Shown here: in pieces, positions 48,716 through 60,470 of the stretch
How the letters are laid out: each line of letters begins with the position of its first letter
Numbering within the stretch: position 1 is the first letter of the stretch
Assembly (NCBI RefSeq): GCF_028473645.1
Contig: NZ_CP097269.1
Span: forward strand, 5,107,501 to 5,171,500
DNA: 64,000 nt
DNA from: Acidovorax sp. GBBC 1281
GTDB lineage: Bacteria; Pseudomonadota; Gammaproteobacteria; Burkholderiales; Burkholderiaceae_C
Direction: 5' to 3'
Program-made: the position numbers and the translations under genes
Notes under the pieces: generated by a model
The model's database searches: none
The model's input: only the letters and a program-made list of their open reading frames with translations
What the model was told of the DNA's origin: nothing

Positions 48716-49132
48716 TTAAGCGCCAATTTGACGGGCCACGAACGTGGTGCGCAACGGCAGCTTGGCAGCAGCCAGGCGGAACGCTTCACGGGCCAGTTCT
48801 TCAGGCACACCGACGATCTCGAACACCACCTTGCCGGGCTGAATTTCAGCCACGTAATACTCGGGGTTGCCCTTACCGTTACCCATCCGAACTTCGGCGG
48901 GCTTGGTAGAGATCGGCTTGTCGGGGAACACGCGGATCCAGATACGGCCGCCACGCTTCACGTGACGGGAGATCGCACGGCGTGCGGCCTCGATCTGGCG
49001 GGCCGTCAGACGGCCACGGTCCGTGCACTTCAGGCCGAAGTCACCGAAGGCCACCGAATTGCCACGGGTGGCAACGCCGGTGTTACGGCCCTTCTGCTCT
49101 TTGCGGTACTTGCGGCGAGCGGGTTGCAGCAT
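48716..49132 (-). CDS. rplP: 50S ribosomal protein L16
   Basis: A 138-residue protein beginning [20 protein letters not shown], with the Arg81 region [37 protein letters not shown] that marks L16. It helps place tRNA in the A site. It follows rpsC by two bases. Confidence 0.98.
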   Translation of the reverse strand: MLQPARRKYRKEQKGRNTGVATRGNSVAFGDFGLKCTDRGRLTARQIEAARRAISRHVKRGGRIWIRVFPDKPISTKPAEVRMGNGKGNPEYYVAEIQPGKVVFEIVGVPEELAREAFRLAAAKLPLRTTFVARQIGA

Positions 49133-49134
49133 CT

Positions 49135-50019
49135 TTATTCTCCTTTGCCGTCCGCTGCTGTAGCGGGCGCGTCAACCTTGCGAACGCGCTTAACGGCGGT
49201 GTTATCGGCGCCACCGGCACCGGCGGGCTTGTCGCTACCGTCTGCAGGTGCCGCATTGGCACCGGCTGGACGGCGTGGACCACCACGGCCTGCACCCGGA
49301 CGATCGCCACCTGGGCGGCCATCGCGACGCGGGCCACGGGGACGACGCTCTTCTTCTGGACGCGGTGTTTCCACTGCGGGCAGATCGTTGCGGCCCAGCG
49401 TATCGCCCTTGTAGACCCAGACCTTGACGCCGATGACGCCGTAGGTGGTCTTGGCTTCGGACGTGCCGTAGTCGATGTCGGCGCGCAGGGTGTGAAGCGG
49501 CACGCGACCTTCGCGGTACCACTCGCAACGGGCGATTTCAATCCCGTTCAGACGGCCGGACGACATGATCTTGATGCCCTGGGCACCCAGACGCATGGCG
49601 TTTTGCATGGCGCGCTTCATGGCGCGGCGGAACATGATCCGCTTTTCCAGCTGTTGCGTGATGCTGTCGGCGATCAGCTTGGCATCGATTTCGGGCTTGC
49701 GCACTTCTTCGATGTTCACTGCGACCGGCACGCCCAGACGCGTAGCGAGTTCCTTCTTCAGGTTCTCGATGTCTTCGCCCTTCTTGCCGATCACCACGCC
49801 CGGACGTGCCGAGTAGATGGTGATGCGGGCATTCTTGGCGGGGCGCTCGATCAGGATGCGCGAGACGGCAGCGTTCTTCAGCTTGGCCTTTAGGTATTCG
49901 CGCACCTTGATGTCTTCGGCCAGCATGCCGGCGAAGTCACGGTTGCTCGCGTACCAACGGCTGGCCCAGTTGCGGCTGACCGCCAGGCGGAAGCCGGTAG
50001 GATGGATTTTCTGTCCCAT
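49135..50019 (-). CDS. rpsC: 30S ribosomal protein S3
   Basis: A 294-residue protein from [18 protein letters not shown] at 50019. The KH domain has [24 protein letters not shown], and the C-terminal domain ends the family part at [12 protein letters not shown] long Gly/Pro/Ala-rich tail (about 225-294) extends beyond the E. coli protein, as in other Comamonadaceae. It forms part of the mRNA entry helicase. Confidence 0.98.
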   Translation of the reverse strand: MGQKIHPTGFRLAVSRNWASRWYASNRDFAGMLAEDIKVREYLKAKLKNAAVSRILIERPAKNARITIYSARPGVVIGKKGEDIENLKKELATRLGVPVAVNIEEVRKPEIDAKLIADSITQQLEKRIMFRRAMKRAMQNAMRLGAQGIKIMSSGRLNGIEIARCEWYREGRVPLHTLRADIDYGTSEAKTTYGVIGVKVWVYKGDTLGRNDLPAVETPRPEEERRPRGPRRDGRPGGDRPGAGRGGPRRPAGANAAPADGSDKPAGAGGADNTAVKRVRKVDAPATAADGKGE

Positions 50020-50035
50020 AGTCTTCCTCGGGCCT

Positions 50036-50368
50036 TCAGTTGCCAACCGTCACGTACACATGGCACGTGGGCTTGCTGATGCGATTGCCGCGGCCTTTGG
50101 CGCGCGCGGTGAAACGCTTGAGCGTGGTGCCTTGTTCGACGTAGATGGTCTTGACCTTCAGTTCGTCGATGTCGGCGCCGTCGTTGTGCTCAGCGTTGGC
50201 GATGGCGGACTCCAGCACCTTCTTGACGATTCCTGCAGCTTTTTTCTGCGTGAACGTCAGGATGTTCAGAGCCTGGTCGACCTTCTTGCCGCGGATCAGA
50301 TCAGCGACCAGACGGCCCTTGTCGACCGACAGACGGACGCCCCGGAGGACTGCACGTGTTTCAGACAT
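50036..50368 (-). CDS. rplV: 50S ribosomal protein L22
   Basis: A 110-residue protein with [26 protein letters not shown] and the exit-tunnel hairpin [28 protein letters not shown]. It lies between rpsS and rpsC. Confidence 0.98.
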   Translation of the reverse strand: MSETRAVLRGVRLSVDKGRLVADLIRGKKVDQALNILTFTQKKAAGIVKKVLESAIANAEHNDGADIDELKVKTIYVEQGTTLKRFTARAKGRGNRISKPTCHVYVTVGN

Positions 50369-50377
50369 GGTCGTTCC

Positions 50378-50656
50378 TTACTTCTTCTGGACTTTCTTGT
50401 CCGCGGGGTGACCCTTGAAGGTGCGCGTCAGGGCGAATTCGCCCAGCTTGTGGCCCACCATCTGGTCAGTGACATACACCGGTACGTGCTGCTTGCCGTT
50501 GTGCACGGCAATGGTCAGACCGATGAAATCGGGCAGAACCATGGAGCGACGCGACCAGGTCTTGACTGGTTTCTTGTCCTTGGTCGCAATGGCCTTTTCG
50601 ACCTTTGCCATCAAGTGGTGGTCAACAAACGGACCCTTTTTGAGAGAGCGAGTCAT
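50378..50656 (-). CDS. rpsS: 30S ribosomal protein S19
   Basis: A 92-residue protein, [20 protein letters not shown], with [28 protein letters not shown] and a basic C-terminus. It contacts the A-site finger of the 50S subunit. Confidence 0.98.
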   Translation of the reverse strand: MTRSLKKGPFVDHHLMAKVEKAIATKDKKPVKTWSRRSMVLPDFIGLTIAVHNGKQHVPVYVTDQMVGHKLGEFALTRTFKGHPADKKVQKK

Positions 50657-50666
50657 TTGTTATCCC

Positions 50667-51491
50667 TTACTTCTTGCGACGCGACACAATCATCACTTGT
50701 GTGCGCTTGTTGTTGCGGGTGCGATAACCCTTGGTCAGATTACCCCAAGGATCGACTGCATGGCGGCCTTCGCCGGTGCGGCCTTCGCCACCACCGTGAG
50801 GGTGATCCACCGGGTTCATGGCCACGCCACGAACCGTTGGGCGAATACCCATCCAACGCTTCACACCGGCCTTGCCGAGTTGGCGCAGGCTGTGCTCTTC
50901 GTTGGCGACTTCGCCGATGGTTGCACGGCACTCGATGTGGATCTTGCGCACTTCGCCAGAGCGCATGCGCACCTGGGCGTACGTGCCTTCACGGGCCAGC
51001 AGCGTCGCGGAAGCACCTGCCGAGCGTGCGATCTGTGCACCGGCACCGGGCTTGAGCTCGATGCAGTGGATGGTCGAACCCACGGGGATGTTGCGGATCG
51101 GCAGCGTGTTGCCTGCGCGGATCGGGGCTTCGGAGCCGCTCAGGAGCGTGCTGCCGACTTCCAGACCACGGGGGGCAATGATGTAACGGCGCTCGCCGTC
51201 GGCATAGCACACCAGAGCGATGTGGGCCGTACGGTTCGGATCGTATTCAATGCGCTCGACCTTTGCGGGGATGCCATCCTTGTTGCGGACGAAATCCACC
51301 ACACGGTAGTGGTGCTTGTGACCGCCGCCCTTGTGGCGGGTCGTGATGTGACCGTTGTTGTTGCGGCCGGCCTTCTGGAACTGAGGCTCCAGCAGCGGCG
51401 CATACGCTTCACCCTTGTACAGGTGGTCACGGGTAACCTTCACCACGGCACGTTGGCCGGGCGAAGTGGGTTTCATTTTGATGACGGCCAT
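50667..51491 (-). CDS. rplB: 50S ribosomal protein L2
   Basis: A 274-residue protein. The hallmark [15 protein letters not shown] near the peptidyl transferase centre is present, with [16 protein letters not shown] and [14 protein letters not shown]. The length matches the family. Confidence 0.98.
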   Translation of the reverse strand: MAVIKMKPTSPGQRAVVKVTRDHLYKGEAYAPLLEPQFQKAGRNNNGHITTRHKGGGHKHHYRVVDFVRNKDGIPAKVERIEYDPNRTAHIALVCYADGERRYIIAPRGLEVGSTLLSGSEAPIRAGNTLPIRNIPVGSTIHCIELKPGAGAQIARSAGASATLLAREGTYAQVRMRSGEVRKIHIECRATIGEVANEEHSLRQLGKAGVKRWMGIRPTVRGVAMNPVDHPHGGGEGRTGEGRHAVDPWGNLTKGYRTRNNKRTQVMIVSRRKK

Positions 51492-51493
51492 GA

Positions 51494-51808
51494 TTACGCG
51501 GCCTCCCCGGACAGGTTCAGCTCTTGACCTGGTTGCAGCGTGACATAAGCCTTGCGCACGTTGTCGCGACGGCCCATGGTCTTGCCAAAACGCTTGGCCT
51601 TGCCTTTGGTGTTCACCACAGAAACGCCCTTGACCTCGACCTTGAACATCAATTCCACAGCGGCCTTGATTTCTGGCTTGGTTGCGTTCTGCAGCACCTT
51701 GAACGTCACAGCATTGGACTTCTCGGCAACCATGGTGGCCTTTTCGGACACGATGGGAGCGACCAGCACTTGCATCAGACGACCTTCGTCAAACTTGGGC
51801 GTGCTCAT
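51494..51808 (-). CDS. rplW: 50S ribosomal protein L23
   Basis: A 104-residue protein with [45 protein letters not shown] and [20 protein letters not shown]. It is the docking site for trigger factor and SRP. It overlaps rplD by four bases. Confidence 0.98.
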   Translation of the reverse strand: MSTPKFDEGRLMQVLVAPIVSEKATMVAEKSNAVTFKVLQNATKPEIKAAVELMFKVEVKGVSVVNTKGKAKRFGKTMGRRDNVRKAYVTLQPGQELNLSGEAA

Positions 51809-52425
51809 GCGAACATCTCCTTGAGTTTGTCGATCGCGCCCTTGGTGACGAGCACTTTCTTGTAGTGCACCAGCGACACGGGGTCTGCGTAACGGGGTTC
51901 GACGATGAACACGTTCTTCAGATTGCGCGAAGCAAGGTACAGGTTTTCGTCCACTTCGTCGGCGATCACCATCACCGACTGCAGGTTCATCGCCTTGAAC
52001 TTGTCGGCGAGCACCTTGGTCTTGGGGCTTTCCAGCGTCAGCGAGTCCACCACGGCCAGACGGCCTTCACGGGCCAGCTGCGAAAAGATCGCTGCCATGC
52101 CAGCGCGGTACATCTTCTTGTTGATCTTCTGCGTGAAGTTTTCTTCAGGCAGATTCGGGAAGATGCGACCGCCCCCACGCCACAGAGGCGAGGAGGTCAT
52201 ACCGGCGCGAGCGCGGCCGGTGCCTTTTTGCTTGAAAGGCTTCTTGGTGGAGTGCTTGACCTGCTCGCGGTCTTTTTGAGCACGCGTGCCTTGGCGGGCA
52301 TTGGCCTGGTAAGCCACCACGATCTGGTGAACCAGATCTTCGTTGTATTCGCGACCGAACACGGTTTCGGGCGCATCGAACTTCGATGCGGCCTGGCCTT
52401 GGTCATTCAGGAGTTCGAGCTGCAT
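51805..52425 (-). CDS. rplD: 50S ribosomal protein L4
   Basis: A 206-residue protein with the conserved loop [30 protein letters not shown] and the C-terminal [28 protein letters not shown]. In E. coli L4 represses its own S10 operon; the long leader upstream of rplC here could serve a similar role. Overlaps rplC by one base. Confidence 0.98.
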   Translation of the reverse strand: MQLELLNDQGQAASKFDAPETVFGREYNEDLVHQIVVAYQANARQGTRAQKDREQVKHSTKKPFKQKGTGRARAGMTSSPLWRGGGRIFPNLPEENFTQKINKKMYRAGMAAIFSQLAREGRLAVVDSLTLESPKTKVLADKFKAMNLQSVMVIADEVDENLYLASRNLKNVFIVEPRYADPVSLVHYKKVLVTKGAIDKLKEMFA

Positions 52426-53096
52426 TAGTTCGCTCCCTTGGAAGCTTTGGCCTTGACTGCTGGACGCACCGTCACGAACCCACCCTTGGAGCCCGGAATG
52501 GCGCCCTTGATCAAGAGCAGTTGACGCGCTTCGTCGATGCGGATGACATCGAGGTTTTGCGTGGTCTTGGTGACATCGCCCAGGTGGCCGGTCATGCGCT
52601 TACCGGGGAACACGCGACCGGGGTCTTGTGCCATACCGATGGAGCCAGGCACATTGTGCGAACGGCTGTTACCGTGCGATGCGCGCTGCGAGGCCATGTT
52701 GTGGCGCTTGATCGTGCCAGCGTAGCCCTTGCCGATCGACGTGCCTTGCACGTCCACCTTCTGGCCCACGGTGAACAGCGTCACGGGGACGGTGGAACCG
52801 ACGGCGTACTGGGCGGCGACGTCAGCGGTCACGCGGAATTCGCGGATCACTTCGCCGGCTTCGACGCCGGCCTTTGCCAGATGGCCCGCTGCGGGCTTGG
52901 TCACACGCGATGCCTTGCGCGAACCAAACGTGACCTGCAAGGCCACGTAGCCATCGTTCTCTTGGGTTTTAACCTGGGTCACGCGGTTGTTGGACACATC
53001 CACCACCGTGACGGGCACTGCGTCCCCGTCATCGGTGAACAGACGCATCATGCCCACCTTGCGGCCCAGCAACCCTTGGGAGTTGCTTTGACTCAT
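52425..53096 (-). CDS. rplC: 50S ribosomal protein L3
   Basis: A 223-residue protein, [21 protein letters not shown], with the finger loop [42 protein letters not shown]. It lies 218 bases from rpsJ with its own candidate promoter between, so it may head a separate transcript. Confidence 0.98.
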   Translation of the reverse strand: MSQSNSQGLLGRKVGMMRLFTDDGDAVPVTVVDVSNNRVTQVKTQENDGYVALQVTFGSRKASRVTKPAAGHLAKAGVEAGEVIREFRVTADVAAQYAVGSTVPVTLFTVGQKVDVQGTSIGKGYAGTIKRHNMASQRASHGNSRSHNVPGSIGMAQDPGRVFPGKRMTGHLGDVTKTTQNLDVIRIDEARQLLLIKGAIPGSKGGFVTVRPAVKAKASKGAN

Positions 53097-53233
53097 TGAT
53101 TTTCTCCAAAACTTTCACCGCCTCGACTTCAATTGGCCAAAGCGTTTGCACAACGTTTGCACCGCCGTGCGCGAAAGAAGGTTGATAAAACTCCGCCGCC
53201 GTCACGCAAAGCGCAAAAAAGGCGAAGCCGCAA

Positions 53234-53273
53234 AGTATAACGCGGACTGCTTTTGCAAGCAAGTCCGCGTTAT
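53234..53273 (-). promoter_or_regulatory. Candidate rplC promoter embedded in a long inverted repeat
   Basis: On the minus strand TTGCTT (complement of 53257-53262) is followed after exactly 17 bases by TATACT (complement of 53234-53239), a good sigma70 promoter pointing to rplC. It overlaps a long inverted repeat: 12 perfect pairs (53237-53248 with 53262-53273) continued by four inner pairs (53249-53252 with 53257-53260) after a one-base bulge. The leader to rplC would be about 130 bases. Confidence 0.55.
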
Positions 53274-53314
53274 GTGTTGGCGCGCAGCAACCGCCGCGCC
53301 CCGGAGCCGTCAGA

Positions 53315-53626
53315 TTACTGCAGCTTGATTTCGACGTCCACGCCAGCCGGCAGGTCGAGCTTCATCAGCGCGTCCACCGTCTTGTCCGTCGGATCGACGA
53401 TGTCCATCAGGCGCTGGTGCGTGCGGATTTCGAGCTGGTCGCGGCTGGTCTTGTTGACGTGCGGCGAACGCAGGATGTCGAAACGCTTCATGCGCGTCGG
53501 CAGGGGCACGGGGCCCTTGACGATGGCGCCGGTGCGCTTGGCGGTATCAACGATCTCGGCAGCGGACTGGTCGATCAGCTTGTAATCAAACGCCTTCAGG
53601 CGGATGCGGATTTTTTGCTTGGACAT
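53315..53626 (-). CDS. rpsJ: 30S ribosomal protein S10
   Basis: A 103-residue protein, [34 protein letters not shown], with [38 protein letters not shown]. Besides the 30S subunit, S10 (NusE) takes part in antitermination. Here it groups with tuf (24 bases apart) rather than with rplC. Confidence 0.98.
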   Translation of the reverse strand: MSKQKIRIRLKAFDYKLIDQSAAEIVDTAKRTGAIVKGPVPLPTRMKRFDILRSPHVNKTSRDQLEIRTHQRLMDIVDPTDKTVDALMKLDLPAGVDVEIKLQ

Positions 53627-53650
53627 GGCAAGTTCCTTTGTGCCTGAGGC

Positions 53651-54841
<1,191 letters not shown>

Positions 54842-54957
54842 TTTGAATCTCCAAAGAGCAATGCCTGTGTCAGGGTTTAACGTCTGCACCCGATTGCTGA
54901 GTCGTCCCGCACAGGGCAACAGGACGGCACCGGGTCGCAGATTGCAAGGATCTTGCT

Positions 54958-55005
54958 GCTATTTTTTTCATAGCTGCCAGCGCTTACTCGATAAGCGCTG
55001 GCAGC
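54958..55005. repeat. Dispersed repeat GCTAY-N7-ATAGC, copy 4, with 14-bp hairpin
   Basis: GCTAT (54958-54962), seven bases, ATAGC (54970-54974), running into a perfect 14-base-pair stem (54973-54986 with 54992-55005) and five-base loop. It lies between fusA and tuf and may stabilise or terminate the fusA transcript. I recognise this as the fuller form of a repeat common in Comamonadaceae intergenic regions. Confidence 0.65.
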
Positions 55006-55060
55006 CAATTCCATAAAACCAACCGAAAGGGACCGCCGAAGCCGCCCCTTCCCTTGCCAA

Positions 55061-57163
55061 TTACTTGGCGCGTGCAGCCATGATGGCTTCCGACACGTTG
55101 CGAGGGGCTTCGCTGTAGTGCTTGAATTCCATCGAGTAGGTGGCGCGGCCTTGCGTTGCGGAGCGCAGCGAGGTCGAGTAGCCGAACATTTCCGACAGGG
55201 GCACTTCCGCCTTGATGGCCTTGCCGCCGCCGACCATGTCGTCCATGCCCTGCACCATGCCACGGCGGGACGACAAGTCGCCCATCACCGTACCGGCGTA
55301 GTCTTCCGGCGTTTCGACTTCCACGGCCATCATGGGCTCGAGAATCACGGGGTTGGCCTTGCGGCAACCTTCCTTGAAACCGAAGATGGCGGCCATCTTG
55401 AACGCGAGTTCGTTCGAGTCCACATCGTGGTACGAACCGAAGTGCAGCGTGACCTTGACGTCCACCACCGGGTAGCCGGCCAGCACGCCTTGCGTGACGG
55501 CTTCGTTGATGCCCTTTTCCACCGCGGGGATGAATTCGCGAGGAACCACACCGCCCTTGATGGCGTCGACGAATTCGATGCCCTTGCCGGCTTCGTTCGG
55601 CTCGATCTTGAGCACGACGTGGCCGTACTGGCCCTTACCACCGGACTGGCGGACGAACTTGCCTTCGGCCTCTTCCACCGTCTTGCGGATGGTTTCTCGG
55701 TAGGCCACTTGAGGCTTGCCCACGTTGGCTTCCACGCCGAATTCGCGCTTCATGCGGTCCACGATGATTTCCAGATGGAGCTCGCCCATGCCGCCGATGA
55801 TGGTCTGGCCGGATTCTTCGTCGGTGCTGACGCGGAACGAAGGATCTTCGGCAGCCAGACGGCCCAGTGCGATACCCATCTTTTCCTGGTCGGCCTTCGA
55901 CTTCGGCTCCACGGCCTGACGGATCACGGGCTCAGGGAACACCATGCGCTCCAGCGTCACGATGGCCGAGGGATCGCACAGGGTTTCACCGGTCGTCACG
56001 TCTTTCAGGCCCACGCAGGCGGCGATGTCGCCAGCGCGGATTTCATCGACTTCTTCGCGGTTGTTTGCGTGCATCTGCACGATACGGCCAATGCGCTCCT
56101 TCTTGCCGCGCACGGGGTTGTACACCGTGTCGCCCTTGGACAGAACACCGGAATACACGCGCACGAACGTCAACTGACCCACGAACGGGTCGGTCATCAG
56201 CTTGAACGCCAGGGCAGAGAACTTTTCCGAGTCGTCGGCCTTGCGGCTCGTCGGTTGCTCGTCGTCGTCGGTGCCGCCCACGGGAGGAATGTCCACCGGA
56301 GAAGGCATCAGTTCGATCACGGCGTCCAGCATGCGCTGCACACCCTTGTTCTTGAAGGCCGTACCGCACAGCATGGGCTGAATTTCGCAGGCGATGGCAC
56401 GCGTGCGCAGGCCGAGGGTGATTTCCTCTTCGGAAAGATCACCTTCTTCCAGGTACTTGTTCATCAGGTCTTCGGAAGCTTCAGCAGCCGCCTCGACCAT
56501 CTTCTCGCGCCATTCCTTGGCCGTTTCCAGCAGGTCGGCAGGGATCTCTTCGAAGGTGAACTTCATGCCTTGCGAGGCTTCGTCCCAGATGATGGCCTTC
56601 ATCTTGCGCAGGTCGACCACGCCCGTGAAGTTTTCTTCGGCACCGATCGGGATCACGATCGGCACGGGGTTGGCCTTCAGGCGCAGCTTCATCTGCTCGA
56701 CGACCTTGAAGAAGTTGGCACCGGTACGGTCCATCTTGTTCACGAACGCGAGGCGGGGCACCTTGTACTTGTTCGCCTGGCGCCACACCGTTTCCGACTG
56801 TGGCTGCACGCCGCCCACGGCGCAGTACACCATGCAGGCGCCGTCCAGCACGCGCATGGAACGCTCCACTTCGATCGTGAAGTCCACGTGGCCGGGGGTG
56901 TCGATGATGTTGATGCGGTGCTCGGGGAACGAACGGTCCATGCCGCTCCAGAAGCAGGTGGTGGCAGCCGAGGTGATAGTGATGCCGCGCTCTTGCTCCT
57001 GCTCCATCCAGTCCATGGTGGCTGCGCCGTCATGCACTTCACCGATCTTGTGGTTCACACCGGTGTAGAAAAGAATCCGCTCGGTCGTCGTGGTCTTGCC
57101 AGCGTCGATGTGGGCCGAGATACCGATATTGCGGTAGCGCTCGATGGGGGTCTTGCGAGCCAT
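55061..57163 (-). CDS. fusA: Elongation factor G
   Basis: A 700-residue translocation GTPase from [26 protein letters not shown] at 57163. GTP motifs [16 protein letters not shown] and NKMDRTGA are present, as are domain IV text [15 protein letters not shown] and the C-terminal [18 protein letters not shown] region. The length is standard. It follows rpsG, 150 bases apart, with a hairpin in the gap. Confidence 0.99.
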   Translation of the reverse strand: MARKTPIERYRNIGISAHIDAGKTTTTERILFYTGVNHKIGEVHDGAATMDWMEQEQERGITITSAATTCFWSGMDRSFPEHRINIIDTPGHVDFTIEVERSMRVLDGACMVYCAVGGVQPQSETVWRQANKYKVPRLAFVNKMDRTGANFFKVVEQMKLRLKANPVPIVIPIGAEENFTGVVDLRKMKAIIWDEASQGMKFTFEEIPADLLETAKEWREKMVEAAAEASEDLMNKYLEEGDLSEEEITLGLRTRAIACEIQPMLCGTAFKNKGVQRMLDAVIELMPSPVDIPPVGGTDDDEQPTSRKADDSEKFSALAFKLMTDPFVGQLTFVRVYSGVLSKGDTVYNPVRGKKERIGRIVQMHANNREEVDEIRAGDIAACVGLKDVTTGETLCDPSAIVTLERMVFPEPVIRQAVEPKSKADQEKMGIALGRLAAEDPSFRVSTDEESGQTIIGGMGELHLEIIVDRMKREFGVEANVGKPQVAYRETIRKTVEEAEGKFVRQSGGKGQYGHVVLKIEPNEAGKGIEFVDAIKGGVVPREFIPAVEKGINEAVTQGVLAGYPVVDVKVTLHFGSYHDVDSNELAFKMAAIFGFKEGCRKANPVILEPMMAVEVETPEDYAGTVMGDLSSRRGMVQGMDDMVGGGKAIKAEVPLSEMFGYSTSLRSATQGRATYSMEFKHYSEAPRNVSEAIMAARAK

Positions 57164-57253
57164 GGTAAATCCTTGGTTGAACGTTGTGTTCGTGTGATGG
57201 GCCACCCGCTTTTGCGACGCAGCACCACAATTTGCCGGCGACCTGAATCAAGA

Positions 57254-57286
57254 TAAGGCCGCAGGCAGAAAATGCCAGCGGCCTTA
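57254..57286 (-). other. Stem-loop between rpsG and fusA
   Basis: TAAGGCCGC (57254-57262) and GCGGCCTTA (57278-57286) pair perfectly; an inner GGCA/TGCC pair of arms closes a five-base loop after one mismatch. No T run follows on the minus strand. It may be an attenuator, a processing site or a stability element in the str operon. Confidence 0.6.
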
Positions 57287-57313
57287 CGTTTGCACCGGAG
57301 AAAGCCTGGAGGC

Positions 57314-57787
57314 TTAAAAGCGGAAGTGGCTGAATGCCTTGTTGGCTTCGGCCATGCGGTGCACTTCGTCACGGCGCTTCATCGCGCCGCCACGGCCTTC
57401 CGTGGCTTCCAGCAGTTCGTTGGCCAGGCGTTGCGCCATCGACTTTTCGCCACGCTTGCGGGCGGCTTCCTTGATCCAGCGCATCGACAGTGCCAGACGG
57501 CGCACGGGGCGCACTTCCACAGGCACCTGGTAGTTGGCACCGCCCACGCGGCGGGACTTCACTTCGACCATAGGCTTCACGTTGTTGATGGCAACGGTGA
57601 ACGCTTCCAGGGGGTCCTTGTCGGGGTGCTTCTTCTCGATCAGTTCCAGCGCGCCGTAAATGATGCGCTCTGCCACTGCCTTTTTGCCGCCTTCCATGAT
57701 CACGTTCATGAATTTGGACAGCTCTACATTGCCGAACTTGGGATCCGGCAGGATTTCACGTTTGGGGACTTCGCGACGACGTGGCAT
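57314..57787 (-). CDS. rpsG: 30S ribosomal protein S7
   Basis: A 157-residue protein with [26 protein letters not shown]-type helices ([22 protein letters not shown]) and [24 protein letters not shown]. It nucleates the 30S head. Preceded by GAGGTG at seven bases. Confidence 0.98.
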   Translation of the reverse strand: MPRRREVPKREILPDPKFGNVELSKFMNVIMEGGKKAVAERIIYGALELIEKKHPDKDPLEAFTVAINNVKPMVEVKSRRVGGANYQVPVEVRPVRRLALSMRWIKEAARKRGEKSMAQRLANELLEATEGRGGAMKRRDEVHRMAEANKAFSHFRF

Positions 57788-57958
57788 TTTTTCACCTCAT
57801 GTTTGCTTCAGTTGGCATCTTTTCAGACACCGCGAGAGCCATTCAGGACTCCCACTTACTCGACCCACGCAAGACAGTTGCGCTTGGGGTCACTACGCTG
57901 GATCACCGCGCCACGCGGGAAACAGCACCGGATATCTTTTTGCAAAAAAGCGCAGGGC

Positions 57959-58336
57959 TTACTTGGCCTTGGGCTTCTTGGCACCGTACTTGGAGCGCGC
58001 TTGCTTGCGGTCTTTCACGCCTTGCAAGTCGAGCGAACCGCGCACGATGTGGTAACGCACACCGGGCAAGTCCTTGACACGACCGCCACGAACCAGCACG
58101 ACGCTGTGTTCCTGCAGGTTGTGGCCTTCGCCGCCGATGTAGGAAATGACTTCGAAACCGTTGGTCAGGCGAACCTTGGCGACCTTCCGCAGTGCGGAGT
58201 TAGGCTTCTTTGGCGTCGTGGTGTACACACGGGTGCACACGCCGCGGCGCTGAGGAGAGTTTTCCATCGCGGGGCTCTTCGACTTGATCTTTTCGACCTC
58301 GCGACCCTGACGGACCAGTTGATTGATGGTTGGCAT
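57959..58336 (-). CDS. rpsL: 30S ribosomal protein S12
   Basis: A 125-residue protein from [22 protein letters not shown] at 58336. Typical text is [34 protein letters not shown] and [28 protein letters not shown]. The streptomycin-linked KPNSA and [10 protein letters not shown] loops look wild-type. First gene of the str operon. Confidence 0.98.
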   Translation of the reverse strand: MPTINQLVRQGREVEKIKSKSPAMENSPQRRGVCTRVYTTTPKKPNSALRKVAKVRLTNGFEVISYIGGEGHNLQEHSVVLVRGGRVKDLPGVRYHIVRGSLDLQGVKDRKQARSKYGAKKPKAK

Positions 58337-58412
58337 GAATACGTCCCTAAACGTGAAATGCTTCGTGAAAAACGAAAACGTGAATCCCTTCGGAAATTCC
58401 GAAAAGCCTTCT

Positions 58413-58441
58413 AATGTAGCAGGTTGGCGCTGATGGAGCAA
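58413..58441 (-). promoter_or_regulatory. Candidate promoter of the str operon
   Basis: On the minus strand TTGCTC (complement of 58436-58441) is followed after 17 bases by TACATT (complement of 58413-58418), about 80 bases before rpsL. Confidence 0.5.
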
Positions 58442-58471
58442 TCGCGGGGCGGCCAGCCGGCCGCCGCCGTG

Positions 58472-59641
58472 TCACTTGATCCACAGGCGGATGGCATCCC
58501 AGGCGCGGCCGAAGATGCCGGCCTGCTCCACCGTCTCCAGCGCCACCAGCGGCACTTCGGCGATGGGCTGCTCGCCCAGCGACACCTTCAGGGTGCCGAT
58601 CGACTGGCCCTTGGTGAACGGTGCCACGAGCGGGTCGGTGCGCACGATCTGCGTCGTGACCTTGCCGGCGCTGCCCGACGGCACGGTCACGACGATGGCA
58701 TCCGGGCGGCCGATCTGGATGGTGTTCTGCTTGCCCTTCCAGACGGCCGGCGTGGCGGCGGGCTGGCCGGCGTCGAACAGCTTGACGGCGTCGAAGGCCG
58801 TGTAGCCCCAGTTCAGGAGCTTCTGGCTCTCGTTCGCCCGGGCGTTCTCGCTGGAGGCGCCCAGCACGATGGACAGCAGACGGCGCTGGCCAACGTTCGG
58901 AAAGTCGCGCTTGGACGTGGCCACCAGGCAGTAGCCGGCAGCGGCGGTGTGGCCGGTCTTGAGGCCGTCCACCGTGGGATCGCGGAACAGCAGCGAATTG
59001 CGGTTGGTGCCATTGGAGGGCGGCGTGCCCGGATACGCGTAGTGCTTGGTCGCGTAGTAGTGCATGTACTCGGGGAATTCCTGCATCAGGCGGGTGGCCA
59101 GCACGCCCAGGTCGCGCGCGGTGGTCGTGTGGCCCGGCTCGGTCAGGCCTTCGGGGTTCTTGTAGGCCGTGTTCTTCATGCCCAGGGCCTTGGCCTGGTC
59201 GTTCATGAGCTTGACGAAGTTCTCGGCCGTGCCGCCCACGCCTTCGGCCAGGGCCATGGTGGCGTCGTTGCCCGACTGCACGATCATCCCCTTGATGAGG
59301 TCTTCCACCGGCACCTGCATCTTGGGATCGATGAACATGCGCGAGCCGGGCATCTTCCAGGCCAGCACGCTCACGGGCAGCTTCTGCTCCAGCGTGATCT
59401 TCTTGGCGCGCAGCGCGTCGAAGACCAAGTAGCCCGTCATGAGCTTGGTGAGCGATGCCTGCTCCACCGGCGCGTCGATGTCTTTGGCGGCGAGCACCTG
59501 GCCGGCGGTCACGTCGAGCAGCAGGTAGTTGCGCGCGGCGATCTCGGGAGGCTGGGGGGCCTGGCCCTGCGCCCAGAGGGCGGCAGGCGCCAGCACGGCG
59601 GCAAGAACGAAGGAACGCAGCGTGGAGAGGAAGGGCTTCAT
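58472..59641 (-). CDS. D-alanyl-D-alanine carboxypeptidase, PBP5/6-like
   Basis: A 389-residue peptidoglycan enzyme from an ATG at 59641, giving a signal peptide ending LWAQG. The active-site motifs are SLTK (Ser63, Lys66), SGND and KTGHTAAAGYCL, in proper order. The C-terminal domain with FTKGQSIGTLKVSLGEQPIAEVPLVALE and an amphipathic membrane-binding end (RAWDAIRLWIK) matches PBP5/6. It removes the terminal D-Ala from pentapeptides in the periplasm. Nine upstream residues (an ATG at 59650) are possible but less likely. It is followed by the str operon promoter. Confidence 0.95.
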   Translation of the reverse strand: MKPFLSTLRSFVLAAVLAPAALWAQGQAPQPPEIAARNYLLLDVTAGQVLAAKDIDAPVEQASLTKLMTGYLVFDALRAKKITLEQKLPVSVLAWKMPGSRMFIDPKMQVPVEDLIKGMIVQSGNDATMALAEGVGGTAENFVKLMNDQAKALGMKNTAYKNPEGLTEPGHTTTARDLGVLATRLMQEFPEYMHYYATKHYAYPGTPPSNGTNRNSLLFRDPTVDGLKTGHTAAAGYCLVATSKRDFPNVGQRRLLSIVLGASSENARANESQKLLNWGYTAFDAVKLFDAGQPAATPAVWKGKQNTIQIGRPDAIVVTVPSGSAGKVTTQIVRTDPLVAPFTKGQSIGTLKVSLGEQPIAEVPLVALETVEQAGIFGRAWDAIRLWIK

Positions 59642-59741
59642 GGAAACAGGCATTCGGGGCAAGGAAACAAACCAAACGGTCAAAAACGGCGGCGGGGATG
59701 GCGCGCCGTGCGGTGCCCGGTAGGGAGCGTCTGGAGGGCTG

Positions 59742-60383
59742 TCAGTTCCCCGCCAGCAGGTGGCGGGACACCAGGTTTTTCAGGAGCGGCAATTGTCCGT
59801 GAAAGAAATGCCCGCCGCCGGGCACGACTGTGACGGGGAGTATCTGCGGCCGCGCCCAGTCCATGACGGCCGACAGCGGCACGGTGTCGTCCTGCTCGCC
59901 GTGCACGACCAGCGTGCGCTCATGCGCCTCGGCCGGCACGGGCGCCACGGTGAAGCGGCTGGCGGCAGTGCCGACCAGGACCACCCGCTCGATGCTGCGC
60001 TCGCCCCACAGGCGCTCCAGCGCATGGCTGGTGACGAAGGCGCCGAACGAGAAGCCCGCCAGGGCCAGCGGCCCCTCGGGCGCCGCCTGGCGCACCACTT
60101 CCAGGAAGTCTTCCAGCTCGCCCTGGCCCGCGTCATGCGTGCCGGCGCTGGCGCCCACACCCCGGAAATTGAAGCGCACCGCGGTCCAGCCGCTGTGCAC
60201 GAAGGCGCGCGCCAGGGTCTGCACCACCTTGTTGTCCATGGTGCCGCCGAACAGCGGGTGCGGGTGGGCAATCACCGCCACGCCGCGCGAGGGCGCGCCG
60301 TCTGGCGCCTGGGCCGCATCGCGTGCCGCTTCGATGGCTCCGGCAGCGCCGGTGAGGGTCAGGCGTTCAGTCTGGGCATTCAC
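59742..60383 (-). CDS. Alpha/beta-fold hydrolase, small dienelactone-hydrolase-like
   Basis: A 213-residue hydrolase from a GTG at 60383, chosen because an upstream TTG would start inside a dispersed repeat. Features are HPHPLFGGTMDNKVVQTLARAF, FNFRGVGASAGTHDAGQGE, nucleophile elbow GFSFGAF (Ser), HGEQDDTVPL (Asp) and PGGGHFFHG (His), a complete triad. This group is often annotated as serine aminopeptidase S33 or CocE/NonD-like; the substrate is unknown. Confidence 0.88.
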   Translation of the reverse strand: MNAQTERLTLTGAAGAIEAARDAAQAPDGAPSRGVAVIAHPHPLFGGTMDNKVVQTLARAFVHSGWTAVRFNFRGVGASAGTHDAGQGELEDFLEVVRQAAPEGPLALAGFSFGAFVTSHALERLWGERSIERVVLVGTAASRFTVAPVPAEAHERTLVVHGEQDDTVPLSAVMDWARPQILPVTVVPGGGHFFHGQLPLLKNLVSRHLLAGN

Positions 60384-60390
60384 TGGATTT

Positions 60391-60407
60391 GCTATCAAAT
60401 AAATAGC
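60391..60407. repeat. Dispersed repeat GCTAY-N7-ATAGC, copy 5
   Basis: GCTAT (60391-60395), seven bases, ATAGC (60403-60407), directly upstream of the hydrolase start and followed by a CTGTCAGGAC segment. It may contain or replace part of that gene's leader. Confidence 0.5.
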
Positions 60408-60470
60408 TGTCAGGACAATAAAATCTAGGGCAGACAGCCAAAAACACTTAAAAACCGATCGGCGCGCGAA

